A stretch of 40,037 nucleotides of DNA from Bacteriovoracales bacterium (lineage in GTDB: Bacteria; Bdellovibrionota; Bacteriovoracia; Bacteriovoracales; Bacteriovoracaceae), in NCBI GenBank assembly GCA_030149295.1, contig JASBRV010000121.1, positions 1 through 40,037 on the forward strand, read 5' to 3'. Below the pieces are notes generated by a model that worked only from the letters and a program-made list of their open reading frames with translations, searched no databases and had not been told where the DNA came from. The translations under genes and the position numbers were made by a program. Positions 20,601 to 28,394 of the stretch are shown here, in pieces (position 1 is the first letter of the stretch; every line of letters begins with the position of its first letter).

Positions 20601-20961
20601 AGTGATCTCCTTATAAATGAGGCAATTTATGCCTTCACCATAAGGCTTCTGGAAAAAAGTGAAAACTACTTTATCTAGAGATAGGAAATCCTTATTTCAT
20701 GAATATTTCATTAACTATCTACGACATCTTGTGGAAGACGAAGTAAATTCAGTCACTTACAAGGTTGTTTTTAAATATGAAAACTAAGGTTTTGCCCTGA
20801 GCCTGCCGAAAAGGGTAGACGCCTTGGCAGGAAATATTCCTCCTAGGCAGGCACATTTGGCCTAAGCCTTAATTTACTTGTGCGCTGTGCAAGGGCTCTC
20901 GTAAAATAGAAGCTGGCAAAATGAGTCTTATTTTGAATGCAATGACTCCAAGGAGGAAATG
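20601..20961. other. Intergenic region with repeated CAGG-type stem arms
   Basis: No coding frame is supported here. GCCTGCC at 20801-20807 can pair with GGCAGGC at 20846-20852 (7 bp) or, as CCTGCC, with GGCAGG at 20826-20831 (6 bp). The two pairings exclude each other, so an alternating leader RNA is possible before the DksA-like gene. There is no U-tract after either stem, so this is not a plain terminator. AGGAGG at 20951-20956 is the downstream gene's ribosome-binding site. Confidence 0.4.
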
Positions 20962-21333
20962 ATGAAAAAAGCCCAACTTGATGAACTGAAAGCTCAGTTG
21001 ATAAAAATGAAAGAGGATATCCTCAACGGGGGCTATATCACGCAAAAAGAAGACCTTCATGTAACTTCTGATGATCTTCCTGACGAGGCAGACCTTGCCA
21101 CTAATGTGATCAACCAACAAGTCACTTTTAGTATGAGACAAAGAGAGCTTTTAAAATTGCGCTCAATTGATGAAGCTCTTAATCGTATTGAAAATGGAAC
21201 CTACTCAGAGTGTGAAGAATGTGGCGATGAAATTGGATTCAAGCGTCTTAAGAACCAACCTTTTACCAATCTTTGTATTACCCATGCTGAAGAGGCTGAA
21301 CGCGAACAAAGCCGTTTCTTAAAGCACGGTTAA
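20962..21333 (+). CDS. DksA/TraR-family zinc-finger transcription regulator
   Basis: A 123-residue DksA-like protein. The N-terminal coiled coil has a tip with Asp-x-x-Asp-x-Ala (LPDEADLAT), the RNA-polymerase secondary-channel signature. The zinc finger reads CEECGDEIGF...LCITH, that is C-x2-C-x17-C-x2-H, with His in place of the usual fourth Cys. Two Met codons are adjacent (20959 and 20962). AGGAGG ends 5 nt before the second, which is therefore preferred. Such proteins modulate initiation, often with ppGpp. A strong terminator follows. Confidence 0.9.
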   Translation: MKKAQLDELKAQLIKMKEDILNGGYITQKEDLHVTSDDLPDEADLATNVINQQVTFSMRQRELLKLRSIDEALNRIENGTYSECEECGDEIGFKRLKNQPFTNLCITHAEEAEREQSRFLKHG

Positions 21334-21361
21334 ATAATTATTCTCAAATAAATTAAAATAA

Positions 21362-21389
21362 GCCCCTCTATAAGAGGGGCTTTTTTTTT
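21362..21389 (+). terminator. Rho-independent terminator of the DksA-like gene
   Basis: An 8-bp perfect stem (GCCCCTCT / AGAGGGGC, 21362-21369 with 21373-21380) has a 3-nt loop and is followed by nine T. It lies 29 nt after the stop codon of the DksA-like gene. Confidence 0.95.
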
Positions 21390-21414
21390 CTTAAAATTTG
21401 AAAAGCTTTCTATA

Positions 21415-21651
21415 CTAGTTACACTTTCCTTGCTTGGTGTATGACTTCAGGTGCCCTTCTACCTGAGATTCTGTGTACCAAGACTTGAATGCTGGTTCGC
21501 CATTTACTGTCAGGCGGTACCAATCATTCTTATGGTGTTTTTCAATTTTACAAGGAGACTCTACCGAAGCAGGCTCTCTCGTTTCATGAGTCGAATTTGA
21601 GGCACAACTAGCAAAAAAGAGAAGTGCGGCAACTACTGATAACATACGCAT
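21415..21651 (-). CDS. Small lipoprotein, unknown
   Basis: A 78-residue protein with a short hydrophobic signal and lipobox LLFFASC, so probably lipidated at that Cys and anchored in a membrane. The mature part has two further Cys (one near the middle, one at the penultimate position) that could form a disulfide, and a WYRLTVNGEPAFKSWY stretch. AAGGA lies 7 nt before the ATG at 21651; the ATG at 21657 is too close to it. Function not recognised. Confidence 0.7.
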   Translation of the reverse strand: MRMLSVVAALLFFASCASNSTHETREPASVESPCKIEKHHKNDWYRLTVNGEPAFKSWYTESQVEGHLKSYTKQGKCN

Positions 21652-21747
21652 AATCATATCCTTTTTTAGGTTATGACCGCTTGTCGGTGATGAAAGGAAA
21701 ATCCTTTAGTCGGATATGCAAAAAAATAGTACGAGAAGCCCTGAGAG

Positions 21748-22566
21748 CTACTTTTGACAGCGCGGGCAGTGATAAGTGCCCCTGCCTTTTAATGTAGTTT
21801 TAAGGACTTTCGTCCGCTCACAAAGGCGACAAATTTGCTGATAGAAGACAACCAGATTCTTAACCCCCTCCCCTTGAGATCCAGTTGTGTCTTTATAGCC
21901 GCCACTAAAAGTCGTGCCGCCAGAATTAACGGTTCCAGCAAGAACGAGGTCAGTGGCTTTTTTGAGTTTTCTACACTCTGCTTTGGTGAGACTTCCCGCC
22001 TTTCTATTGGGAAGAATACCCGCATGAGCGCACATCTCACTGGCCATATAATTTCCCACTCCTGCGAAGTGATTCTGTTCGAGAAGAAAGGGTTTAATTT
22101 CTTTATTGGGGTAGCGCTTACAACGATCAATTATGTATTCCACCGTAAACTCAGGCTTAGAAACATCTGCTCCAAGGCGGGTGAGCCATTTGAGTTTTGA
22201 TTCTTTTTTAAGGTGATGAAGATTACCAAAACGTCTGGGATCCACATAGGCTAAGAAAATGATCTCACCATTTTCTTTAAGCCCCTTGATTTGCACATGG
22301 GTGTGCTTTTCTTTTATCTTTTCAGAGGAGACTCGCCATCCCCCACTCATGCCAAGACCGCTTATCGAAGTCAGCTCATCTTCAAACTCAAAGAGTAAAA
22401 CCTTTCCCTGACGCTCGATCTTCTTTAAAACTTTTCCCTTAGGCGAAAATTCTTTATCTTTCACAATCGAATCCGCCACATTCGAATAAGCAATACTCAC
22501 CACCTTCATCGGCAGATGAGGCGCAATTTGCTTTTTGATAGTTTCTACTTCGGGTAATTCTGGAAT
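21748..22566 (-). CDS. mutM: Formamidopyrimidine-DNA glycosylase, start codon lost at integration junction
   Basis: The frame encodes a full Fpg/MutM body: PELPEVET from codon 2, HLP, a conserved Lys in ERQGKVLLF, GLGMSGGW, NHFAGVGNYMASE, and the C-terminal zinc finger C-x2-C-x16-C-x2-C (CRLC...CPRC). MutM excises 8-oxoguanine and formamidopyrimidines using Pro2 as nucleophile and Glu3. Here the codon before Pro is ATT (22564-22566), preceded in frame by CCC, TAC, AGG, GTT and a TAG stop. No ATG, GTG or TTG lies upstream of the PELP codons. The first ATG is codon 20 (22509), which would drop Pro2 and Glu3. The original ATG survives at the other end of the inserted element (39793). So mutM is probably silent or very weak unless the element excises or ATT is used (an AGG lies 6 nt before it). 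Confidence 0.88.
   Translation of the reverse strand: MPELPEVETIKKQIAPHLPMKVVSIAYSNVADSIVKDKEFSPKGKVLKKIERQGKVLLFEFEDELTSISGLGMSGGWRVSSEKIKEKHTHVQIKGLKENGEIIFLAYVDPRRFGNLHHLKKESKLKWLTRLGADVSKPEFTVEYIIDRCKRYPNKEIKPFLLEQNHFAGVGNYMASEMCAHAGILPNRKAGSLTKAECRKLKKATDLVLAGTVNSGGTTFSGGYKDTTGSQGEGVKNLVVFYQQICRLCERTKVLKTTLKGRGTYHCPRCQK
22550..22563 (+). repeat. Left attachment core (attL) within mutM codons 2-6
   Basis: TCGGGTAATTCTGG here matches TCGGGTAGTTCTGG at 39777-39790, 13 of 14 bases. The copies are in the same orientation. Read on the minus strand, both encode the P-E-L-P start of MutM. The left flank (GTTTCTACT) continues mutM; the right flank (AATGGGGTACC) is element sequence. Confidence 0.85.
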
Positions 22567-22602
22567 GGGGTACCTAACCTATAGTTATTATTAATAAAAT
22601 AT

Positions 22603-22633
22603 GGGATTCGAATTTGTTACCCCGCCGAATCCC
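22603..22633 (-). terminator. Inverted repeat after the integrase, possible terminator
   Basis: GGGATTCG (22603-22610) and CGAATCCC (22626-22633) form a perfect 8-bp stem with a 15-nt loop, between the integrase stop and the mutM remnant. On the minus strand it is followed by ATATTTTATT, so it could end integrase transcription and isolate mutM from it. It also overlaps CCCGCCGAAT, a 10-mer repeated at the other end of the element (39651-39660), so an integrase-binding role is an alternative. Confidence 0.5.
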
Positions 22634-22660
22634 GCCTTAAATGAGCGGAGTAGGGTTAGA

Positions 22661-23884
22661 TTACGCTTTTTTGGCATAATCTGAAAACTTTAACACGTTG
22701 TGGCCAACCACCTCATTGTCTAAGGACTCGACCTTCGACTTTTCTTCTCTAATCTTTTTAAAGATAAGCTCAGAGTAGCCCTTCTGGTCATCTTCGGTGC
22801 ACTTGGAATAGTGATCAGCAAGCTTCAAATCTTTATGACCTGTCATCGCCATAACTGCGTCTAAACCACCGACTTGTCTTGCTAGCTTCGCCATACCATG
22901 ACGTAAGATATGAGTTCCTGTGTAAGGGATTTTGGCCTTCCTCTGAGCATCTCTGTAGTGCTGTTGAATACTGGAGTAATTAAGAGCCTTGCCTTCAATG
23001 TGGAAAACATATTCACAGCCATCTTTCTTCAAAGCTATCTGCTCTTTAAGAACCTCTAAGATTTCATCATTGATGTAGCAAACCCTTGTCTCTTTGTTTT
23101 TGGGAAAGGGTTTGAGCTCAAGAAATGTTTTATTCCTAGGGTCCCAAACAATCGATTCTTTAATTAAAAGTCGACGATTTTCAAGGTCAACATTCTTCCA
23201 TTGTATGCCTGCGACCTCACCAACTCGACCAGCTGTGTAGAATTGCATCATGGCAAGATTTCTATAAGTAGGTTTTAAATGTTGAAAAAAGGTTAAGGCA
23301 TCCTCAAGGGAGATTTGCTTTTTCTTGTCAGGTACAGGCTTTATAAAACCAAGTGCACGGTGTTTTCTTTTAATTGGACATGTAAGGCTATTCGCTTCAC
23401 TCTCAAACTCTTCACTTTCCTTGTACCATCGAAAAATGGTCACAAACAAACTGAGCTCATTATTGAGATTACATCGACCAGCTTTACCGCGGCCTGAGCT
23501 TTGGTAATAGTCTGACTTGAAAAATTCGACTAGCTCAATTACCCAAGAAGTAACTTTTGATGGAGTGATCTTTTCCATGGGAAGATGCTCAATACTCTTC
23601 CAAGGCTCATATCTCCTTCTCCAAATTGCTTGAGTAGAAGTAGCTAGAGTTGGAAAGTGAATCTCTTGCATGGTTTCCCATACTGTTTTGAGAGAGCTTG
23701 TTTTCAATTTTACAGGGGCTTTTGTTCCATCAAAACGATGGCGCCATTGTCTTGCCTCCCGTAAGGTATCAAAAACCTCTTCAAAGTCCTCTCCATTTAC
23801 TTTTTTACGAGCACGGTATCTTCCATTTTTTTTGTGTTTATAGATACCAACAGAATTAGGAAGTTTTTTGTAATCTTTTGACAT
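22661..23884 (-). CDS. int: Tyrosine recombinase (integrase)
   Basis: A 407-residue phage-type integrase. The N-terminal arm-binding region (VGIYKHKKNGRYRARKKVNG) precedes a SAM-like core-binding domain (about 60-180). Catalytic residues are Arg220 (FYTAGRVGEVAGIQW), His325 and Arg328 (HILRHGMAKL), His350 (MTGHKD) and the nucleophile Tyr359 (LADHYSK). AAGGAG lies before the ATG. It is oriented toward attL, 95 nt from the mutM junction, and follows the Xis-like gene by 12 nt. It presumably performs integration into and excision from mutM. Confidence 0.95.
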   Translation of the reverse strand: MSKDYKKLPNSVGIYKHKKNGRYRARKKVNGEDFEEVFDTLREARQWRHRFDGTKAPVKLKTSSLKTVWETMQEIHFPTLATSTQAIWRRRYEPWKSIEHLPMEKITPSKVTSWVIELVEFFKSDYYQSSGRGKAGRCNLNNELSLFVTIFRWYKESEEFESEANSLTCPIKRKHRALGFIKPVPDKKKQISLEDALTFFQHLKPTYRNLAMMQFYTAGRVGEVAGIQWKNVDLENRRLLIKESIVWDPRNKTFLELKPFPKNKETRVCYINDEILEVLKEQIALKKDGCEYVFHIEGKALNYSSIQQHYRDAQRKAKIPYTGTHILRHGMAKLARQVGGLDAVMAMTGHKDLKLADHYSKCTEDDQKGYSELIFKKIREEKSKVESLDNEVVGHNVLKFSDYAKKA

Positions 23885-23896
23885 GTAAAGACTCCT

Positions 23897-24121
23897 TTAT
23901 CTCAGTCCTTCTTCAACCCAGTTAAGGATTTCATCAGGCATAAAATAAAGACGTCTTCCGCCTTTTGGTTTCCTAAAAGGAATTTCTCGTCTTGAAACTT
24001 TGTTGTAAATCGTCTTCTTGGTTAACCCTAAGAAGTACGCAACTTCGTCTACGGTCCATATTCGTTTTTCAAAGATCGTCCCTGAAACCCTACCATCTTG
24101 CTTCTTCAGTTGTGAAATCAT
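23897..24121 (-). CDS. AlpA/excisionase-like helix-turn-helix protein
   Basis: A 74-residue protein with a MerR-like winged HTH of the HTH_17 type: WTVDEVAYFLGLTKKTIYNKV, followed by RREIPFRKPKGGRRLYF and a final ILNWVEEGL helix. This is the form of phage/island AlpA or Xis proteins that bend att DNA or activate integrase. GGGAG lies 6 nt before the ATG at 24121, and an upstream in-frame ATG (24184) would put a perfect palindrome inside the gene, so 24121 is preferred. Same operon as int. Confidence 0.85.
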   Translation of the reverse strand: MISQLKKQDGRVSGTIFEKRIWTVDEVAYFLGLTKKTIYNKVSRREIPFRKPKGGRRLYFMPDEILNWVEEGLR

Positions 24122-24139
24122 TTTCACTCCCTGAGTCTT

Positions 24140-24163
24140 CAGTGTCATAAAATTATGACACTG
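24140..24163. promoter_or_regulatory. Perfect palindrome before xis-int, probable operator
   Basis: Two 11-bp arms, CAGTGTCATAA and TTATGACACTG, flank a 2-bp AA centre (24140-24150, 24153-24163), just upstream of the Xis-like start. The near-continuous dyad in the leader suggests a repressor or activator site controlling excision genes. The binding protein is not identified; the XRE protein at 26689 is one candidate. Confidence 0.6.
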
Positions 24164-24193
24164 CAAAGCCTTTATTAACTCCATGGCCTCGTA

Positions 24194-24215
24194 TCCGGGA
24201 CTCTGAGAGCCCGGA
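24194..24215 (-). terminator. Stem-loop between the helicase gene and xis
   Basis: TCCGGG (24194-24199) pairs with CCCGGA (24210-24215), with an inner CTC/GAG extension across a bulged A and a TGA loop. It lies 12 nt beyond the end of the VapE-like gene. There is no U-tract, so it may be a weak terminator or processing site. Confidence 0.35.
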
Positions 24216-24226
24216 GTTTGCTTCCT

Positions 24227-25519
24227 TTAGAGCATGTTAGGGTTCATATATCGTCTACCGTCTCTAGTATGACGAGTAATTCCTCTCCGATTAAAAATGT
24301 TTTGAATTTTCTTTTGTGTAAAGCCTGTTATCTTTGAAAGATCCTCTAAAATAAACCTTATTTCATCCAAGGTAAATTCGTGTTTCTTCCCGATGTTATA
24401 TTTTTTAATGAAAATGGTGTAGTTTTCCATAAGAACTCCCTCCATATCAATTGCGGAGAATGTTTCTAAGTATTTTGCCATTTTCTCGTGATGTACTTCC
24501 TTTGCTCTATACTTTTCCTGAGATAAAGAGAACATCTGTGCTGCAAGTTGTTTACCGTGCTCCCTTGATTTTGGGTAGCTCCAGTCGATTCTTTTTATGT
24601 CAAAAAATAGATATCTTCGGCATCCAGATTCATCTTGAAAAATATCATATTTGTTAGTGCTTCCGACAAGAGTAGATTGATTTGGCCGATCTACTGCGAC
24701 TCTATCGTAAGGTCTTCTAACCTTTGTGCTAGGCTTACTTATTGAGTCTTTAATAATATCATCACCAAGCAATAAAAGCCTTTCATACTCTGGAACGTTA
24801 AGGATAAAGTTGTCAGTAAGCGCAAGCTCAAAGTCCTTAATGTCTCTGGTTACAGTTAATGGCGCGAAATATGAGCCAAAACCAGAGAAAAATTGCCTTA
24901 GCCAGCTATCTTTCCCACACCCCTGTACACCTTTTAAAATGAGAGTGAAGTTTTCAATGGTCGAATCGTAAGCTCTTTCAAAAATTTTCGAGCAAAACTC
25001 TTTGGTAAGCTCTTCAACACTCTCTATATCAAGCACATCAAGTTTGAGACATCTCACCATTTCTTTTATTCGGTCTTTTTTATCCCACTCTGGAATATCG
25101 ATTAGAAAGTCTGGTTTATATTCAGGGATCATTCTAGCCAAGTGATCTTCCACAGCGCCAACCTTATAACCAGGCAAGTCTCTAATTATTGATTTTAAAA
25201 ATGGAACCATTGTGTAGACATTCACCCATCGCCCTTCAAATAATGTCATCAGCTCGCCTGATATTATGTCCCTTATAAGAGGATGCAGCTCGAGCTGTAT
25301 TAAGGCCTTATAATGCTTGAACTCAGCCTCCGCAGAACTATACTTCTTTCGAAGTTCCATGAATTCATCCAAGAGCTTTTGTCGCTCTTCCATAAATCCA
25401 TTAGGGGCTGATGCGAGAGCCTTATTATTGGCATTGTAATATTCCTTCAATAACTCTCTTTTTTCCGGGTAAGTGTCATCTAGGTTAGAAATAAGTTGGA
25501 GGATTCCATCACTTTTCAT
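24227..25519 (-). CDS. VapE/VirE-family replication helicase-like ATPase
   Basis: A 430-residue protein of the virulence-associated E type. Walker A is GVQGCGKDS (197-205); a strand-then-acid segment FILNVPEYERL follows, then STLVGSTNKYDIFQDESGCRRYLFFDI, the sensor/arginine-finger region of these SF3-like ATPases. The N-terminal third is helical and charged. GGAGG stands 6 nt before the ATG at 25519, which decides the start; the gene overlaps the end of the upstream gene by 11 nt. VapE-like proteins serve satellites and small prophage islands as replicative helicases, so this suggests autonomous replication after excision. Confidence 0.85.
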   Translation of the reverse strand: MKSDGILQLISNLDDTYPEKRELLKEYYNANNKALASAPNGFMEERQKLLDEFMELRKKYSSAEAEFKHYKALIQLELHPLIRDIISGELMTLFEGRWVNVYTMVPFLKSIIRDLPGYKVGAVEDHLARMIPEYKPDFLIDIPEWDKKDRIKEMVRCLKLDVLDIESVEELTKEFCSKIFERAYDSTIENFTLILKGVQGCGKDSWLRQFFSGFGSYFAPLTVTRDIKDFELALTDNFILNVPEYERLLLLGDDIIKDSISKPSTKVRRPYDRVAVDRPNQSTLVGSTNKYDIFQDESGCRRYLFFDIKRIDWSYPKSREHGKQLAAQMFSLSQEKYRAKEVHHEKMAKYLETFSAIDMEGVLMENYTIFIKKYNIGKKHEFTLDEIRFILEDLSKITGFTQKKIQNIFNRRGITRHTRDGRRYMNPNML

Positions 25520-26699
25520 TTTGATCCTCCAATCTCTTTTCATTAGCTATTAGGTCTCTAATTATTTTTAGGCTCACCCTATTTCCATAGGCAAACTTGA
25601 TAGGATTGTGATTTTTCTCCTTTTCAGAAAAACACCACCCCTCGATAGGACAAAGGCCGATAGCTTTCATTGATTTACAGCTTCTTGGCATATAGCCCTT
25701 TGCCTCAGTTGAATCCAACTGGTGCCTTTCGGAAGGGAGTGTTGGCCAGCCAGGAGTGGTTTCTTCAAAAACCTCCCTTCCCTTAGGGAACTTTGTAATT
25801 AAGAAAAACTTACTGAAACCTTCCTCATGTCCAAGGATTTCACCTCTCATTGTTTTAAGATCAATTTTTCCAAATGCTTCACAATTTTCACAGACATTTG
25901 TCCATGCATCTTCTGCACTAATTGCCTGATTCTCAATCTCGAATTTACTTAGCCACAAGGGAGGTGAATTATAACGGTCCCACCCTTTTGGTTTTCCAGC
26001 ATCAATTTCCGAATATAATTCATCAAATAGCTTAAGAGGCATTTTAGTTAATCCAGCGACATCATCGTCGTAAAGTTCACTTGATACCGTACTAAATTCA
26101 CTTCCTAGCTCTAGGGGAAGAGGGACAGCGTCTGAAATTCCATTATTTTCTGGCTTATCGGAAGGGAAAATGCCCACTGCACTTGTAAGGGTTGTATTAT
26201 TAAAGACCGCATCACAGGCATGGAAAAGACCTCCCCTTGCACACAACGTATTAGCAAAGTTAGCGATTTTAGTTTTAAGAACTTTCCCGTCTAAGGAACA
26301 AAGTAAAATGGCCCGATCTTGATCGAAGCCACTATTACTCTCTATTCCGCTTCCAGATAGGTATATAAGGCAATGTTCCTTAAAAGGACCGGATATTTTC
26401 TCTAAGAAACTAATGGCAATATGGGGGTATTTTCGAACGAAGCCACCAAATATTGTTATCGCCAAAAAAGAGCTATAGTCTTGAGGACCAACACCAAGAA
26501 ATGTTTGGTGGTAGTTGCCAATAGACTCACTGTACTCCTTATAACCTGGTGGGTTACTGCAAACCTTTACAATATTTGTTCCAGCCATATCTGGAGAAGT
26601 ATTCATGGTAATGTAGATGGAGTTTTCTCTTGGAAAATAGTCTCCAACTATTTTAAAACCGTTTTCTGATAATAGTGGAATCATGCTATTAATAGTCAT
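25509..26699 (-). CDS. Possible primase partner of the VapE-like helicase
   Basis: A 396-residue protein not firmly recognised. Evidence for a primase is positional (immediately upstream of and overlapping the VapE-like gene by 11 nt) plus a C-terminal cysteine cluster (CKSMKAIGLCPIEGWC) followed by KFAYGNRVSLKIIRDLI, resembling the C-terminal element of some phage/island primases. The N-terminal half has strand-rich segments (FLAITIFGGFVRKYP, RAILLCSLDG) but no TOPRIM motif was confirmed. GAGGAGG lies 6 nt before the ATG inside the upstream gene, so translation is coupled. Confidence 0.6.
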   Translation of the reverse strand: MTINSMIPLLSENGFKIVGDYFPRENSIYITMNTSPDMAGTNIVKVCSNPPGYKEYSESIGNYHQTFLGVGPQDYSSFLAITIFGGFVRKYPHIAISFLEKISGPFKEHCLIYLSGSGIESNSGFDQDRAILLCSLDGKVLKTKIANFANTLCARGGLFHACDAVFNNTTLTSAVGIFPSDKPENNGISDAVPLPLELGSEFSTVSSELYDDDVAGLTKMPLKLFDELYSEIDAGKPKGWDRYNSPPLWLSKFEIENQAISAEDAWTNVCENCEAFGKIDLKTMRGEILGHEEGFSKFFLITKFPKGREVFEETTPGWPTLPSERHQLDSTEAKGYMPRSCKSMKAIGLCPIEGWCFSEKEKNHNPIKFAYGNRVSLKIIRDLIANEKRLEDQNEK

Positions 26700-26898
26700 T
26701 AGACACCTCCTCTAGGAGCTCTCTAATCCTTGGCTCAGGCATTGATAGCAATCTGGAAAGCCCTTTAATGTCCAAAAGGCTAGGTCTTCTCCAGCCGTTG
26801 AGAAGATTGGATAGGTGAGCTGGGGATTGCCCCATCTCTTTTGCAACGGCTCGATAAGAGCCAAACTTTTCTTTAAGTTTTAACTTAAGGGAATTCAT
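26689..26898 (-). CDS. Small XRE/Cro-type regulator
   Basis: A 69-residue HTH protein: LKEKFGSYRAVAKEMGQSP, then AHLSNLLNGWRRPSLLDIKGL. The helix-turn-helix covers about residues 14-40 and there is no further domain, as in Cro-like regulators. GGAGGT precedes the ATG at good distance. It is the first gene of an operon with the primase-like and VapE-like genes (each overlaps the next by 11 nt), so it probably controls that replication module. Confidence 0.85.
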   Translation of the reverse strand: MNSLKLKLKEKFGSYRAVAKEMGQSPAHLSNLLNGWRRPSLLDIKGLSRLLSMPEPRIRELLEEVSNDY

Positions 26899-27369
26899 TT
26901 TTACCTCCGTGTTTTTTTAGGAAAGTCCCTTTCGCATAAGCACACAGAGGATTTATTCTTTCCAACACACTGGAGGTGTATGTAAGTATGATAACTAAAA
27001 AAATAAAAAAAACAAACCTCTTTTTTGTGAAGTGTTTTTTTACACACTATATATTTTAGAAGAATTTTTTAGTTTTTCTTATTAACCCTTCACTCTTCAC
27101 AGTCAACCATTTGTAAGATTGTGATTAAATTTGACACTAATTTGATTTACTACAAACTTGTTAATGAGTTTCATTAGGAAAGCTTTGCCTTAAAAACATA
27201 TTTAAGCAGCTGATGCTTCTATTGAGCTTTTAAAGTTTTACAACTGGAGACTAAACCTTTATTCATATTCGAGGTGCTTGCCAAAGAAAATGACAGGTCG
27301 ACTGTTTTCCTCAAATTCCGTGGCGACATGGATCGCATAAAAGAGTTAGGGCAAGGACAGCCAAATAGA
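26899..27369. other. Regulatory/noncoding stretch upstream of the XRE-replication operon
   Basis: A 471-nt AT-rich region with no supported gene. It includes AGTGT and ACACT arms around a T-run near 27035-27055, and on the minus strand a TATAGT box that could be the XRE operon's -10, without a good -35. The end toward 27369 has a short plus-strand frame (27274-27456), treated under rejected items. Confidence 0.4.
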
Positions 27370-27819
27370 CTAAGGTACCTCGGGTATAAAGTTATCAGAG
27401 TCCCTCACGCTCTTGCATCTAATCTTCGGCATTCCTTTTCCACAAATCATCCTTAAATCAAAAACCATCTTTCCTAAACGGGATAGTCCTTTGGGATAGG
27501 CAATATAGTCGAAAGTAGGACTAATTGAACTGTGTCCTTCAAGCACTATGTCATAAGACAAAATGTCTTTGTGAGTAAGTCGAACATTATAGTTTATGCT
27601 TCTATTTAGATTCTCAGTTTTTTCCCCTGCGAACCTTAACTTTTCTTGATATTCGAGATGTTTGACGAAAGAAACAACTGGCCTATTATCGTCGGCAAAT
27701 TCCATCGCACTCTTTACAGTCTCGTAATAGGTAAAATAAGAGCATCCCGATGTAAGCAGACTCTGGAGAGACAGTACAAGTAACTTTATACCTCCGCCCC
27801 TTCTCCTTTCAAACCTCAT
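27370..27819 (-). CDS. Putative lipoprotein, unknown
   Basis: A 149-residue protein with an Arg-rich n-region (MRFERRRGGGIK), a hydrophobic segment and a lipobox-like LLTSGC, so likely a lipoprotein. The mature part is unrecognised. The ATG at 27819 overlaps the end of the upstream lipoprotein gene by 11 nt, indicating coupled translation. Longer frames reach 27849 but lack a ribosome-binding site. Confidence 0.55.
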   Translation of the reverse strand: MRFERRRGGGIKLLVLSLQSLLTSGCSYFTYYETVKSAMEFADDNRPVVSFVKHLEYQEKLRFAGEKTENLNRSINYNVRLTHKDILSYDIVLEGHSSISPTFDYIAYPKGLSRLGKMVFDLRMICGKGMPKIRCKSVRDSDNFIPEVP

Positions 27820-28390
27820 CAAAATGCTTAAATTTACTCGTGAACTCAATCCAGAATAGCTTAACTCCCAACTGCCCCTTTATAACTAGTTTAGGGGTCC
27901 TATCACTCCAGTTGTAAAACGTAACCCCTTCTCCAACTGAACCAAACTGGAATCTTTCTGGATGACCTTTTCCTATTGGATCTTTGTAGGTTACAACTGG
28001 CTTAACTTTTAATAAGGCTTCCAAGTACTTTATGAACTTTTCTACTTCCTCCTTAGGCTTCTTCTTATCAAAAGTAATTGCGATCTCTTTGATAAAGGAC
28101 CTTTTAAAAGTTTTGGTATGCGGGATTATTTTCGCAAAATGAACTTCTCCCTCATATCCGTCACCGTTGTAATTGATACTGTAAATACTAGGTAGAACAC
28201 CAGGTTTCTTTCCATCAAAGCCTTTGCCTGCTTTTACGTATTCCTCAAGATTAAATTGTTCTCTTGGGTCACCTACTGCTTCATATATTCTTATCATAGA
28301 TGCCTTATAAGCGTCTTTCAGATCAACACCGCTATTGCATGACGTAAATATAAAAACAGTGCTTGTGAGGAGAATAAAAAGTAGATTCAT
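27809..28390 (-). CDS. Lipoprotein, unknown
   Basis: A 193-residue protein with a signal ending in lipobox FIFTSC (Cys about 18). The mature protein is charged with alternating strands (GYEGEVHFAKIIPHTKTF, SFIKEIAITFDKKK). Function not recognised. AAGGATT precedes the ATG. It follows the 108-residue membrane-protein gene by 4 nt and overlaps the next lipoprotein gene, so the four genes from 29044 down to 27370 form one operon. Confidence 0.65.
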   Translation of the reverse strand: MNLLFILLTSTVFIFTSCNSGVDLKDAYKASMIRIYEAVGDPREQFNLEEYVKAGKGFDGKKPGVLPSIYSINYNGDGYEGEVHFAKIIPHTKTFKRSFIKEIAITFDKKKPKEEVEKFIKYLEALLKVKPVVTYKDPIGKGHPERFQFGSVGEGVTFYNWSDRTPKLVIKGQLGVKLFWIEFTSKFKHFDEV

Positions 28391-28394
28391 AAAT

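Noticed and set aside
22601..22640. GGGATTCGAA resembles a tRNA T-arm, suggesting a tRNA attachment site.
   Set aside because: No acceptor, D or anticodon stem fits around it, and the integration site is in mutM.
27274..27456. Plus-strand frame of 60 codons with a nuclease-like GQPNRLRYLGYKVIRV stretch.
   Set aside because: No ribosome-binding site, GTG start only, and it overlaps the lipoprotein gene. It may be a remnant of a nuclease gene, but there is not enough to annotate.
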